Shown here: positions 17,326 to 27,977 of the stretch, piece by piece | Layout of the letters: the number at the start of each line of letters is the position of its first letter | Position numbering within the stretch: the stretch's first letter is position 1 | NCBI GenBank assembly: GCA_022599515.1 | Contig: JAHZMC010000086.1 | Coordinates: forward strand, 1 to 64,000 | Source of the DNA: Betaproteobacteria bacterium | Lineage (GTDB): Bacteria; Pseudomonadota; Gammaproteobacteria; Burkholderiales; Methylophilaceae | Length of the DNA stretch: 64,000 bases | Direction of reading: 5' to 3' | Notes under the pieces: model-generated | The model's database searches: none | The model's input: the letters and a program-made list of their open reading frames with translations, nothing else | Told to the model about the DNA's origin: nothing | Translations under genes and position numbers: made by a program

Positions 17326-17397
17326 TTACTTGTTCATTACGTACATTGTAACTTCAAAGCCAAAACGCATTTCTGTAGCTGCTGGTGTTGTCCACAT
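17326..17397 (-). CDS. pqqA: PqqA, pyrroloquinoline quinone precursor peptide (23 aa)
   Basis: The minus strand encodes a 23-residue peptide starting MWTTPAATEM, continuing RFGFEVTMYVMNK and ending in TAA. It has the PqqA hallmark E-V-T-M-Y: the Glu and Tyr three residues apart that PqqE crosslinks and that become the PQQ skeleton. AAAGGA lies eight bases before the ATG, and a strong terminator follows. PQQ is the cofactor of periplasmic methanol and other alcohol dehydrogenases. No pqqBCDE genes are in the window, so the precursor is separated from its processing enzymes. Upstream on the same strand TTAGACAT occurs twice, a possible control site. Confidence 0.93.
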   Translation of the reverse strand: MWTTPAATEMRFGFEVTMYVMNK

Positions 17398-17706
17398 GAT
17401 AATTTCCTTTAAGTTAATGTCTAATTAGAAAGATGTCTAACTGATATGTAGAATATTACGCCAATACAAAAATTAGTCTCTATTGTTCATCATGAACCAT
17501 GGCTAAGTAAAATCATTATCAATAATAGCCATATTTGAATATTGAATTTCCCGTTTTTTTATATGTGGGCTGGAACAGTAATATTTAAATGGAATAGTTT
17601 TTGATACCCGCCCCATTCATTATTTTAAGGATTTTTTTGAATAGGCAGAAGTAAAAATATAAGACTTTGTAGTCTACATGTAGTCTAGAAGTGATATTTA
17701 GCAGGC
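17398..17706. other. pqqA upstream region
   Basis: No coding signal is seen. It should contain the pqqA promoter (read leftwards). It also holds a GATAATGATTTTAC stretch on the minus strand near 17500-17515 that resembles half a Fur box, and a tandem 11-mer TGTAGTCTACA/TGTAGTCTAGA at 17668-17689 of unknown meaning. Confidence 0.4.
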
Positions 17707-17734
17707 AAAAAAAGCTCACATTTCTGTGAGCTTT
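17707..17734 (-). terminator. Terminator of tRNA-Lys
   Basis: A perfect 10-bp stem (17711-17720 with 17725-17734) closes on a four-base loop. On the minus strand it ends in seven T (17713-17707). It begins eight bases after the tRNA CCA end. Confidence 0.9.
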
Positions 17735-17741
17735 ATATATT

Positions 17742-17817
17742 TGGTAGGGAGTACGCGGATCGAACGCGTGACAAACGGATTAAAAGTCCGCTGCTCTACC
17801 AGCTGAGCTAACTCCCC
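17742..17817 (-). tRNA. tRNA-Lys (anticodon TTT)
   Basis: On the minus strand, acceptor GGGGAGT pairs with ACTCCCT. The D arm has TAGCTCAGCTGGTAGAGCA, the anticodon loop is CTTTTAA (anticodon TTT), the T loop is TTCGATC in GCGCG stems, and an encoded CCA ends at 17742. Confidence 0.97.
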
Positions 17818-17962
17818 ATTTCTTACTAATGCTTTTGAGTTTTCACCCAAAAATGCAAGACCGCGATTATGATGGAAACATGACACTAGGTCAATATAGT
17901 TTCGCGATTAATATGCTATTTTCTGAAAATAAATGAGGTTGAAACTGGGCTAGCAACAAGAT

Positions 17963-19327
17963 TCAGCGCATCCCTGGCAATTTTCCACCCATCATACCGC
18001 CCATACCACGCATGAGTTTCCCCATACCGCCTTTGCTAAACATTTTCATCATCTTCTGCGTTTCCTCGAACTGTTTGAGCAAACGATTCACCTCTTGCAC
18101 TTGCACGCCACTGCCTGCGGCAATGCGTTTTTTACGGGTTGCTTTAATGAGTTCAGGCTTGCGTCGTTCCAATGGTGTCATGCTATTGATAATGCCTTCT
18201 ATGCGGCGTAACGATTTTTCCGCATCATCACTGCTCACTTTTGATGCCATCTCAGCCACTTGTGCAGGCATTTTATCCATCAATGCACTCATGCCGCCCA
18301 TTTTACGCATTTGCACCATTTGCGATTTAAAGTCTTCTAAGTCAAATTTACTACCTGATTTAATTTTATCCGCGACTTTTTTCGCTTCATTGATATCAAC
18401 GTTTTTATGCGCTTGCTCAATCAGGCCCAGCACATCGCCCATACCTAATATTCGACCTGCCATCCGATCCGGATGAAACGGCTCTAATCCATCGACTTTT
18501 TCACTGACGCCAATAAATTTAATTGGTTGACCTGTGACATGTCGTACAGAAAGTGCCGCACCACCACGTGCATCACCATCTAGCTTCGTCAACACAACAC
18601 CAGTCAGCGGTAAGGTTTCACCAAAAGCTTTTGCTGTATTGACCGCATCTTGACCTTGCATCGCATCAACAACAAATAATGTTTCTGCCGGTTTGAGTTG
18701 CGTATGTAAGGCTTTAATTTCTGCCATCATCGCTTCATCAATGCCTAAGCGCCCTGCCGTATCAAAAATCACGACATCGTAGTAATTAGCTTTGGCATGT
18801 GCCATTGTTAACGTAGCGATTTCACTCGGCTTTTGCTCAATATTACTGTCAAAACAATCAACTTCTAACTGTTTTGCCAAGGTTTGCAATTGGGTAATCG
18901 CAGCAGGACGATACACATCGGCACTGGCGAGTAATACTTTTTTCTTATCGGCTTTCAGTAATTTGGCTAATTTAGCAGAGGTCGTTGTTTTACCAGAGCC
19001 TTGCAAACCTGCCATTAAAATGACGACTGGCGGCACCGCGGCAAGATTGAGCGCAACATTGGCTTTACCCATTAGTGCTGTCAGCTCTTCGTTAACCACT
19101 TCAATCACCGCTTGTCCTGGCGTTAGGCTTTGCAGCACTTCGCGCCCATTAGCGCGCTCTTTTACTTTAGCAATAAAGTCTTTAACAACAGGCAATGCCA
19201 CATCAGCTTCTAATAATGCCATACGCACTTCACGCATGGCGTCGGTGATATTGTCTTCAGTTAAACGTGCTTGACCACGTAGATTTTTAATAACGCCTTG
19301 CAAGCGTCCCGTTAAATTGTCTAACAT
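17963..19327 (-). CDS. ffh: Signal recognition particle GTPase Ffh
   Basis: This 454-residue SRP54 protein has an N domain (to about 90) and a G domain with P-loop GLQGSGKTTTSAKLAKLL at about 108-125, VIFDTAGRL and TKLDGDARGG. The Met-rich M domain binds 4.5S RNA and signal sequences (QMVQMRKMGGM, IAAGSGVQVQEVNRLL, GMGKLMRGMGGMMGG). It targets inner-membrane proteins co-translationally together with FtsY. The divergent ypjD/ccsA-like neighbour is a common arrangement in proteobacteria. Confidence 0.97.
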   Translation of the reverse strand: MLDNLTGRLQGVIKNLRGQARLTEDNITDAMREVRMALLEADVALPVVKDFIAKVKERANGREVLQSLTPGQAVIEVVNEELTALMGKANVALNLAAVPPVVILMAGLQGSGKTTTSAKLAKLLKADKKKVLLASADVYRPAAITQLQTLAKQLEVDCFDSNIEQKPSEIATLTMAHAKANYYDVVIFDTAGRLGIDEAMMAEIKALHTQLKPAETLFVVDAMQGQDAVNTAKAFGETLPLTGVVLTKLDGDARGGAALSVRHVTGQPIKFIGVSEKVDGLEPFHPDRMAGRILGMGDVLGLIEQAHKNVDINEAKKVADKIKSGSKFDLEDFKSQMVQMRKMGGMSALMDKMPAQVAEMASKVSSDDAEKSLRRIEGIINSMTPLERRKPELIKATRKKRIAAGSGVQVQEVNRLLKQFEETQKMMKMFSKGGMGKLMRGMGGMMGGKLPGMR

Positions 19328-19433
19328 CTTTTCAGTGTCCTAGTCGGCTCAGTTGAATGTGAACCATTGAATTAATTTGCCCTAATTTTACATCATGCTA
19401 TGCGATTGGCGCGAGTTTTGACATAATTGCGTG

Positions 19434-20261
19434 ATGCTACATTTAATTCCTTATTTAGTGGTTGCGTTCATCTATCTAGCAGTCGCTTTTGATTTTTGGC
19501 GTATTGCCAAGCTAAACAACGCCTCCAACGAGCAAGCTCAGTCGCTAAAATTGCATTCAGCCATGATTGCGTTAGGTTTAGTGTTGCATGGAGGATTGCT
19601 GTATACCGATATATTTGCGGTGGGTAATTTTAATTTTGGCTTGTTTTACGCCATATCCGCGATTCTTTGGCTAACCGTACTGATTTATTGGCTGGCGAAT
19701 TTGAAGCATAAAATTGACGTTTTACAGTGCTTTGTTTTGCCGCCCGCCGTCTTGTTTGTTCTACTATCAGCGCTATCCATTCATGATTATATTGCGCCTT
19801 ATACACAGGCTTCTTGGTTTATGGCGCATGTTGGTATTGCCATACTCGCCTATAGTTTATTTACCTTTGCCGCCATGCATGCGCTAATTATGGCGATTGC
19901 GGAACGTAGCTTACATAACAAACCAACCTTCATTCAACTGCCAAGCTTTCCGCCGCTGATGGTGATGGAAAGTCTGTTATTTAAAGTGATTACATTAGGT
20001 TTTATCTTACTCACTTTAACAGTAGGCAGCGGCATGCTGTTCTCCGAACAGATTTTTGGTAAACCGTTAGAATTTAGCCACAAAGTCGTTTTTTCTATTG
20101 CTTCATGGTTTATTTACGCAGGGCTTTTATATGGGCGTTACCGTTATGGCTGGCGTGGATTGAAAGCCATTCGCTGGACACTGGCTGGCTTTGGTTTACT
20201 TGTATTATCTTATATCGGTTCAAGAGTGGTTTTAGAGCTACTCTTAAACCGTCAATATTAA
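19434..20261 (+). CDS. CcsA/YpjD-like cytochrome c assembly family membrane protein
   Basis: About 275 residues and eight predicted membrane helices. The C-terminal SHKVVFSIASWFIYAGLLYGRYRYGWRG segment is typical of the CcsA/CcmC/HemX superfamily (YpjD subgroup). Members handle heme at the membrane, but the YpjD role is not firmly established. An in-frame GTG lies three bases before the ATG chosen. The gene is divergent from ffh, the usual genomic position of ypjD. Confidence 0.88.
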   Translation: MLHLIPYLVVAFIYLAVAFDFWRIAKLNNASNEQAQSLKLHSAMIALGLVLHGGLLYTDIFAVGNFNFGLFYAISAILWLTVLIYWLANLKHKIDVLQCFVLPPAVLFVLLSALSIHDYIAPYTQASWFMAHVGIAILAYSLFTFAAMHALIMAIAERSLHNKPTFIQLPSFPPLMVMESLLFKVITLGFILLTLTVGSGMLFSEQIFGKPLEFSHKVVFSIASWFIYAGLLYGRYRYGWRGLKAIRWTLAGFGLLVLSYIGSRVVLELLLNRQY

Positions 20262-20282
20262 AATCAGCAATATTAAAATCGG
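20253..20282 (+). repeat. Tandem 15-bp repeat at the 3' end of the ypjD-like gene
   Basis: CAATATTAAAATCAG is followed immediately by CAATATTAAAATCGG. The stop codon lies in the first copy, so the second is untranslated. A simple local duplication is likely. Confidence 0.7.
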
Positions 20283-20285
20283 CAA

Positions 20286-20954
20286 CTAACGCAAGCTGAT
20301 TAAAGGCCAACCATTATTTTTAGCGTGTTCGCTTAGTTGCGGATCCGCATCAACTGCCACTGGATTGGTCACTAGTTTCATCAACGGCAAATCATTGTGT
20401 GAGTCACTATAAAAATAGCTAACGGCAAAGTCTTCCAATTTCTGTCCACGCTCTGCAAGCCATGCATTTAATCGCGTCACTTTACCTTGCTGAAAACTAG
20501 GCTCGCCACTGACATTACCCGTAAATTGGCCGTCTATCATTTCAGGATCCGTACCAATCAAATGTTCAATGCCATAAGCGGTTGCAATTGGTTTGGTGAC
20601 AAAACTATTAGTTGCGGTAATCACCATACATAAATCACCATTGGCTTTATGTTGATTCACCAAAGCCTGCGCTTTATCCGTCATCATTGGACGAATTACT
20701 TTTTCCATATACTTGATATGCAAATCATCCAAGAATGCTTTTGGGTGTTGCGATAATGGCTGTAATTGAAATTTCAAAAAAGCAAAAATATCTAAGCAGC
20801 CATTTTTATAATCTTGATAAAACTGCTCATTTCTATCGTGATGGGTTTTCTCATCCAATAAACCTTCGCTAATGAGAAATAAACTCCAGTTGTAATCACT
20901 ATCACCTGCCAGCAAAGTATTATCTAAATCAAACAAAGCTAAATGTTGTGTCAT
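20286..20954 (-). CDS. HAD-IB family phosphatase (SerB/CicA-like)
   Basis: This 222-residue protein has motif I LALFDLDNTLLAGDSDYNW near residues 5-23, motif II VITATNSF, the motif III Lys within QQGKVTRLNAW and motif IV FYSDSHNDLPLMKLV. The arrangement fits the HAD subfamily IB that includes phosphoserine phosphatase, CicA and some histidinol-phosphate phosphatases. Substrate cannot be decided from sequence. It lies 24 bases downstream of a DMT permease on the same strand. Confidence 0.85.
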   Translation of the reverse strand: MTQHLALFDLDNTLLAGDSDYNWSLFLISEGLLDEKTHHDRNEQFYQDYKNGCLDIFAFLKFQLQPLSQHPKAFLDDLHIKYMEKVIRPMMTDKAQALVNQHKANGDLCMVITATNSFVTKPIATAYGIEHLIGTDPEMIDGQFTGNVSGEPSFQQGKVTRLNAWLAERGQKLEDFAVSYFYSDSHNDLPLMKLVTNPVAVDADPQLSEHAKNNGWPLISLR

Positions 20955-20978
20955 ATGCGTTCTTTATACTTTCTAAAA

Positions 20979-21860
20979 CTATTTAATTTCGTCTACATTT
21001 TTAGACGTTAAAATCAGCGCTACGCCAATTAAAATAACGGCCAAAGCAATATATTCATTCTGCGTAATTTGTTCATTGGCAAACCAAATACCGACCGCAA
21101 ATGCCACAATCGGATTCACAAAAGTGTTACTACTCGCAACCAATGGACGCACCATTTTCAATAAATATTGGAATGCACTGTAAGCAATAATGGAAGAGAG
21201 TACAACCAAATACAACATCGCCCCCCAAGATTTGACCGATATTTCACTCGGCCAAGACTCATTAAAGTAAGTACTTGCTATCATCAAAAATAAACCGCCT
21301 GCTATCATTTGACAAGCAGCACCCATTAACCCTGTTGGCATCGCCATATGTTTACTCCAGATTGACCCTAGCGACCAACTGGCTGCCGCAAAAATCAATA
21401 ATAAAGCATTCACATAATCGCCATGCAAACTGCCACCAATATTCAGCAGACCTATACCCAATACGCCGAGGAAAATACCAAACCATTCCTGCCGCGTAAT
21501 ATGATGACCCCACACACTAGCAAAAATCGCCATCCAAATCGGTGCAGTTGCAATAGCTAATGCCGCCACACTGGAACTCACCGTTTGCTGCACATAACAC
21601 ACGGTACCATTACCCAATGCAGGTAATAATAAACCGATAATCGAAGCACCTTTCCACTCAGCCCACGTTGGATTTTCACTGCCCAAAAAACGCAACGCAA
21701 TATAAAGGATAACGCCAGCCACTAAAACGCGTACGCCTGCCAATAAAAAAGGCGGAAAGCTTTCTAGACCAAAACGAATAGCTAAATAAGTGGAGCCCCA
21801 AATGAAATAGGTGCAGAACAGTGCGGCGACAATCAGAAACGTTTGGTTTTTTGTTGGCAT
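20979..21860 (-). CDS. EamA/DMT-superfamily permease
   Basis: This 293-residue protein has ten predicted membrane helices in two EamA repeats (about 8-140 and 155-285). The first carries the typical FIWGSTYLAIRFGLESFPPF start. Such permeases commonly export amino acids or other metabolites (YedA/RhaT-like group). No specific substrate can be assigned. It probably shares a transcript with the HAD-IB phosphatase downstream. Confidence 0.88.
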   Translation of the reverse strand: MPTKNQTFLIVAALFCTYFIWGSTYLAIRFGLESFPPFLLAGVRVLVAGVILYIALRFLGSENPTWAEWKGASIIGLLLPALGNGTVCYVQQTVSSSVAALAIATAPIWMAIFASVWGHHITRQEWFGIFLGVLGIGLLNIGGSLHGDYVNALLLIFAAASWSLGSIWSKHMAMPTGLMGAACQMIAGGLFLMIASTYFNESWPSEISVKSWGAMLYLVVLSSIIAYSAFQYLLKMVRPLVASSNTFVNPIVAFAVGIWFANEQITQNEYIALAVILIGVALILTSKNVDEIK

Positions 21861-22005
21861 TTAGTTTAGACGCTCACAGATGCAATTGGAAATTATCACC
21901 ACTATTCTTTGTTAAATCGAGTAAAGACAAGGCGCACGAACGCAGACATTACGGATTAGTACGGCAAGTGAGTGCAACGCCGATTTTGCTCGATTTTACG
22001 AAGAA

Positions 22006-23559
22006 TTAAACTTGAGGGTTTAGTTTTTCGGACTTGGTATACAACTTATTCAAGCCATTCAAATAAGCTTTTGCTGACGCAATCACAATATCCGTATCCG
22101 CACCTTGTCCGTTCACAATCCGCCCACCTTTTGATAAGCGTACAGTCACTTCACCTTGAGCATCGGTTCCACTCGTAATATTGTTCACAGAATAAAGCTG
22201 CAACTCTGCGCCACTATTCACCATTTTTTCAATTGCTTTAAAAGTAGCATCCACTGGGCCGCCGCCATCAGCTTCTTCACTTTTTTCAACGCCGTCTGCC
22301 GCCAAAGTGATTTCAGCATGTGGTGTTTCGCCTGTTTGCGAAGCGACATGCAAATAAACTAATTTGAAATGCTCACTTGCTTCACTGACAAACTCATCAC
22401 TAACCAAAGCATGCAAATCTTCATCAAAGATTTCAGACTTTTTATCAGCCAATGCTTTGAAACGAGCAAAAGCCGCATTTAATGCATCTTCGCTACTCAA
22501 CTCAACACCCAATTCTTTCAAGCGTGTTCTAAACGCATTACGTCCAGACAATTTACCCAAGGTTAATTTATTGGTGTTCCAGCCCACATCTTCCGCACGC
22601 ATAATTTCATACGTCTCACGGTGTTTTAACACGCCGTCTTGATGAATACCGCTTTCATGCGCAAACGCATTAGCGCCGACAATCGCTTTATTTGGCTGCA
22701 CGGGATAACCAGTAATCGTAGAAACCAATTTTGAAGCTGGCACAATTTGCGTGGTATCGATACGCGTATCTAAATTAAAGTAGTCACGACGGGTTTTAAT
22801 CGCCATCACCACTTCTTCTAAACTGGCATTACCTGCGCGCTCACCCAAGCCATTAATGGTACATTCCACTTGGCGCGCACCATTGGCAACCGCTGATAAT
22901 GAATTGGCAACTGCCATGCCTAAGTCGTTATGGCAATGCGTACTCCAAACCACTTTATCTGAATTTTTAACCCGTTTGATTAAGCTGGCCATGCGCTCAC
23001 CCCATGGTTCTGGAATGCTATAACCTACGGTATCAGGTACGTTAATCGTTGTTGCTCCCGCCTCAATCACTGCATCAAATACACGGACTAAAAAGTCTTC
23101 CTCTGAACGCACAGCATCTTCCGCTGAGAATTCAACATCATGCGTATATTCCAACGCCCACTTCACCGCTTGCACCGCGCGTTCAACCACTTGGTCTTCC
23201 GTCATGCGCAATTTGTTTTCCATGTGAATTTTACTGGTGGCAATAAAAGTATGAATACGGCCATTTTTTTCAGTATGTTGCATCGCTGGGGTGATTGCTT
23301 CACCTGCACGACGTACATCATTCTCACTGGCACGCGCAAGTGAGCAAACGGTAGATTTGGTGATTAAACCTGCAATGGTATGGATAGAATCGAAGTCGCC
23401 AGGACTTGCCGCCGCAAAACCGGCTTCAATCACATTCACGCCTAATTTTTCTAATTGGCGCGCAATACGAATTTTTTCTTCTTTGGTCATGGCTGCGCCT
23501 GGGCTTTGTTCGCCATCACGCAAGGTGGTATCAAAGATAATTACTTGGTCTTGTTTCAT
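22006..23559 (-). CDS. leuA: 2-isopropylmalate synthase
   Basis: This 517-residue protein matches the long bacterial LeuA. The catalytic TIM barrel opens with [19 protein letters not shown], and metal-binding [15 protein letters not shown] lies near residue 200. The hinge [26 protein letters not shown] is followed by a C-terminal leucine-feedback domain (about 390-517). It condenses acetyl-CoA with 2-oxoisovalerate in leucine synthesis. GGAA lies before the ATG. The leuA-pssA neighbourhood is common in betaproteobacteria. Confidence 0.97.
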   Translation of the reverse strand: MKQDQVIIFDTTLRDGEQSPGAAMTKEEKIRIARQLEKLGVNVIEAGFAAASPGDFDSIHTIAGLITKSTVCSLARASENDVRRAGEAITPAMQHTEKNGRIHTFIATSKIHMENKLRMTEDQVVERAVQAVKWALEYTHDVEFSAEDAVRSEEDFLVRVFDAVIEAGATTINVPDTVGYSIPEPWGERMASLIKRVKNSDKVVWSTHCHNDLGMAVANSLSAVANGARQVECTINGLGERAGNASLEEVVMAIKTRRDYFNLDTRIDTTQIVPASKLVSTITGYPVQPNKAIVGANAFAHESGIHQDGVLKHRETYEIMRAEDVGWNTNKLTLGKLSGRNAFRTRLKELGVELSSEDALNAAFARFKALADKKSEIFDEDLHALVSDEFVSEASEHFKLVYLHVASQTGETPHAEITLAADGVEKSEEADGGGPVDATFKAIEKMVNSGAELQLYSVNNITSGTDAQGEVTVRLSKGGRIVNGQGADTDIVIASAKAYLNGLNKLYTKSEKLNPQV

Positions 23560-23793
23560 GTTGTATTCCTAAATCAATGCACTAGATTATAAATGGTTTT
23601 ACCCGCTGCATGTAAGATGCGCGAGCAAGTTGAGACTATAAGGGAGGTGAATTTAGTGTGCGCTGACGCGCAGCAGTAGTGCTTGGCTTGTATGTAACAA
23701 ACCTGATAAGGAACTGATTACTCGAATTGTAAAATCATTCAACATAAAATTATTATAGGTACTTTTTTATTTCTTTTCAACTAGATAAAAGCG

Positions 23794-24594
23794 CTACTCT
23801 TTTACTGCTTTAGTTTTAAGTGATTTAAGCCACAGATAATAACCAGATAGCGCATAAACAAATACAACGGTAAACAACACTTCAGGCGGGCTGTATGACA
23901 CCAATACAAAAGCCAACATAATGGCTAAAACGGCGACAAACGGCACACTTCTTTTCAAGTTAATGTCTTTACCACTATAAAAAGCTAAATCACTCACCAT
24001 AGAACCAGCGGCAAACACAGTCAACCCCCAAGCCAACCACTTAATTTTAATGGCGCCAAAAAATATTTCTTTGCCAGAAATACCATATTCATAAGACACC
24101 CACACGAATCCCGCTAGCAATGCAGCGGCGGCTGGACTAGGTAAGCCTTGAAAGAAACGTTTATCTTGAAACGGATCCTCTAATTTTGTGTTGAATCTTG
24201 CTAATCTTAACGCCGCACATGCACAATAAATAAAGGCAGCAATCCAACCTATTTTGCCTAAAGGCTTGAGTGCCCACACATACATAATCAATGCAGGCGC
24301 TACACCAAATGACACCATGTCTGACAAGCTGTCATACTCGGCACCAAATGCACTTTGTGTATTAGTCAGACGCGCCACACGTCCATCTAAACCATCCAAT
24401 ACCATGGCAACAAAAATAGCAATCGCCGCTTGCTCATAGTTAAAGTTCATTGCGCTGACAATGGCATAAAAGCCTGAGAACAAGGCTGCAGAAGTAAACA
24501 AGTTGGGTAGCAAATAAATACCTCGCGCGCGCAAGCTAGGATTATCTGTGCTGTCCGTCTCTCGTCTAGTTAAGTTTGTCGGTTGTTTTGCCAT
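23794..24594 (-). CDS. pssA: CDP-diacylglycerol--serine O-phosphatidyltransferase
   Basis: About 266 residues with the CDP-alcohol phosphotransferase motif DGLDGRVARLTN..SAFGAEYDSLSD (D-G-x2-A-R-x8-G-x3-D-x3-D) and six to eight membrane helices. It makes phosphatidylserine, the precursor of phosphatidylethanolamine. I start at ATG 24594 (MAKQPTNLTRRE); an upstream TTG would add seven residues without support. The 234-base gap to leuA contains no gene. Confidence 0.95.
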   Translation of the reverse strand: MAKQPTNLTRRETDSTDNPSLRARGIYLLPNLFTSAALFSGFYAIVSAMNFNYEQAAIAIFVAMVLDGLDGRVARLTNTQSAFGAEYDSLSDMVSFGVAPALIMYVWALKPLGKIGWIAAFIYCACAALRLARFNTKLEDPFQDKRFFQGLPSPAAAALLAGFVWVSYEYGISGKEIFFGAIKIKWLAWGLTVFAAGSMVSDLAFYSGKDINLKRSVPFVAVLAIMLAFVLVSYSPPEVLFTVVFVYALSGYYLWLKSLKTKAVKE

Positions 24595-24811
24595 ACTGAA
24601 ATATTGTTTTATCAAATGATGTCAGTTTAGTATATCAAACCTATTTCATTATTCATTTGTATTTTAAAAATTTGTTTAAATGCAAACTTCAACGCTTGAT
24701 TCAATTTCACAAATAAACAGCGTTATTACACGTTAATCAGTTAATAAAAATAGTTACTATTCTGTATCCTACCAATATTAAATCATTCACTTTAATTGTT
24801 AACGCCATTCT

Positions 24812-26632
24812 ATGGAACAAAAACAAAGCGCCACTGAAATTGCTAGACGCACGCTATCTCAGCTAGCGAAGGAAGGCTTGCCGCCAACGCCAGAGAACTA
24901 TGAAGCGATTTACAACAAAATAACGGGCAAAAAAGTTGATCCTTTGTCTGGCCCTAGCCAAGCACTATTAAAAGCACTTGCTAACGCAGATAAAAAAACA
25001 GCAACTTACATTGCGCTAGAAAAGAAAATATCAGCTGCGATAGAGAAACAAAATTGGGGTGCAGTCGAAAATGAGTTACAAATGTTATTGTCGTCCAGCG
25101 CTGCTAACACCTCCATGGAAATCAATTGGGCTTTATTGATTCGAGCACTGTTAAGACAATTAGAAATCAGTCATAAAGGTACGACGCTCTCTCGTAAAAA
25201 AGAGGGTCTCAGCCGTGTTCTGACCAACTTTGCCAAAGATCCTGCCGTATTAGCAGAAAAAATGCAGGCCTTAATGCGCTCGTGGGGAAATGAAACAACA
25301 GAGATAGAGGTTCAAATATCAAATCCTAACGCTGCCCAACATGAACAAAGTAATTCAGCTGCCACAACCGATTTAACAGCTAAAGATAATGATAATACAG
25401 CAGCTCAATTACAAGACATGCTCGCTAGAACGCTAGATTTAGCATTACTGCCTTTACTAAAAGATGCTCCCAATACGTATAAAAATGCGCAAGATCTGCT
25501 TGAGCAATTACGCACACAAACCGCCCAGCAATTAACTACTGAAAGTGCTAGCCAAATAAAAGATATTTTATTTACGATAGAAACTGAACGAGAGAATCAA
25601 CAGGATATTCACCAAACATTAATTGATTTATTGAGATTACTCACAAAAAGCATGGCGAGTTTGGCGGTTGAAGATAGTTGGCTGCAAGGTCAATTGAGTA
25701 TTGTCAATGATGTATTAAGTAAACCAATTGATATGACTTCTTTAAGCAATGCAGTAGGTAGTTTAAAAGAGTTGGTGCATAAACAATCCAACTTAAAACC
25801 TGCCTTACATGACGCACAATGCTTAATTAAAAAAATGGCTGAAACCTTTATTTCCCGCTTAGTGGATATGACGGAAACCACTGATGAATATCATCAAAAA
25901 ATTGAAAATCATCAACATAAGCTAAGCGGTGTCAATAGTATTGATGAGTTAAATGGCGTGTTACAAAACGTGCTGGAAGATACGCGCATGATAGGTTTAA
26001 CCGTGCAACGCACGCGAGAAGAATTTAATGATAGCAAAGCCAAAGTGAGTCAAGCAGAGCTAAAAATTCAAGAGCTAACATCAGTGCTTGAATATATTAA
26101 TGAAGTAGCAAGTGAAGACTATTTAACAGGCACACTGAACCGCCGCGGAATGGAAGAGGCATTAGAACGCGAATTCAGTCGTGCAGATCGTCATCATACC
26201 GCGCTTTGTATCGCCATGATGGATATTGATCACTTCAAAAAGATTAATGATGCATTAGGTCATAGTACAGGCGACGAAGCACTCGCGCATTTTGCTAAAG
26301 TAATTAAGAATGTAAAACGTGCAACGGATGTGCTTGCAAGATACGGCGGCGAAGAATTTATCATTATTTTGCCGAATACTGAGCAAGAAGATGCTATTAA
26401 AGTGATAGAGCGTGTTCAACGTAAATTAACCAAAGAGTTCTTTATGCACAGTGATGAGCGCGTTGTGATTACCTTTAGTGCTGGCGTTGCCCAGCGTATA
26501 GGTGAAGAAACGCCTGATGAAATTATTCCGCGTGGAGACGCTGCGCTCTATGCCGCTAAAAATGTAGGGCGTAATCGCGTTATGGCGGCAAGCACTCAAC
26601 AATCTGCACTGATTAGAGCGTTGCAAAAATAG
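24812..26632 (+). CDS. GGDEF diguanylate cyclase
   Basis: This 606-residue protein has a C-terminal GGDEF domain (about 440-600) with active-site motif GGEEF at residues 512-516. The product-inhibition I-site RATD (503-506) sits exactly five residues before it, and metal-binding DIDHFKKIND lies upstream. It should make cyclic di-GMP and be feedback-inhibited. The N-terminal 420 residues are helical and soluble, beginning SATEIARRTLSQLAKEGLPPTPENYEAIYN, a start found in several proteobacterial cyclases. A coiled-coil linker precedes the catalytic domain. There is no membrane helix or recognised sensor, so the input signal is unknown. Confidence 0.92.
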   Translation: MEQKQSATEIARRTLSQLAKEGLPPTPENYEAIYNKITGKKVDPLSGPSQALLKALANADKKTATYIALEKKISAAIEKQNWGAVENELQMLLSSSAANTSMEINWALLIRALLRQLEISHKGTTLSRKKEGLSRVLTNFAKDPAVLAEKMQALMRSWGNETTEIEVQISNPNAAQHEQSNSAATTDLTAKDNDNTAAQLQDMLARTLDLALLPLLKDAPNTYKNAQDLLEQLRTQTAQQLTTESASQIKDILFTIETERENQQDIHQTLIDLLRLLTKSMASLAVEDSWLQGQLSIVNDVLSKPIDMTSLSNAVGSLKELVHKQSNLKPALHDAQCLIKKMAETFISRLVDMTETTDEYHQKIENHQHKLSGVNSIDELNGVLQNVLEDTRMIGLTVQRTREEFNDSKAKVSQAELKIQELTSVLEYINEVASEDYLTGTLNRRGMEEALEREFSRADRHHTALCIAMMDIDHFKKINDALGHSTGDEALAHFAKVIKNVKRATDVLARYGGEEFIIILPNTEQEDAIKVIERVQRKLTKEFFMHSDERVVITFSAGVAQRIGEETPDEIIPRGDAALYAAKNVGRNRVMAASTQQSALIRALQK

Positions 26633-26730
26633 TTAAACAAAAAATCGTCTGATGATTTAACGTTTGGCTAGATTTAGCATTTGACACGATAACCCTGTGT
26701 TAATATCTCGCTAAATTAATCTGCTTTTAG

Positions 26731-27849
<1,119 letters not shown>

Positions 27850-27929
27850 TTAAGAATGATTTTTATTGGTGTTATCATTAAAATCCCATTTAAAATCAAT
27901 CACTAATGCTTAGATTTTGGTTGCCTTGT

Positions 27930-27950
27930 TATGTTAAATTACGTAACATA
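27930..27950 (+). promoter_or_regulatory. Inverted repeat upstream of the bacterioferritin pair
   Basis: TATGTTA (27930-27936) and TAACATA (27944-27950) form a 7-7-7 inverted repeat 27 bases before the first bfr start. It may be an operator or part of the 5' leader. A strong AAGGAG sits at 27965-27970. The regulator is unknown, and the site does not match a Fur box. Confidence 0.35.
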
Positions 27951-27977
27951 GTCACAACTTGAACAAGGAGAGTTGTA

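Noticed and set aside
18012..19274. Long plus-strand frames opposite ffh
   Set aside because: Shadow frames; ffh on the minus strand has all SRP54 motifs.
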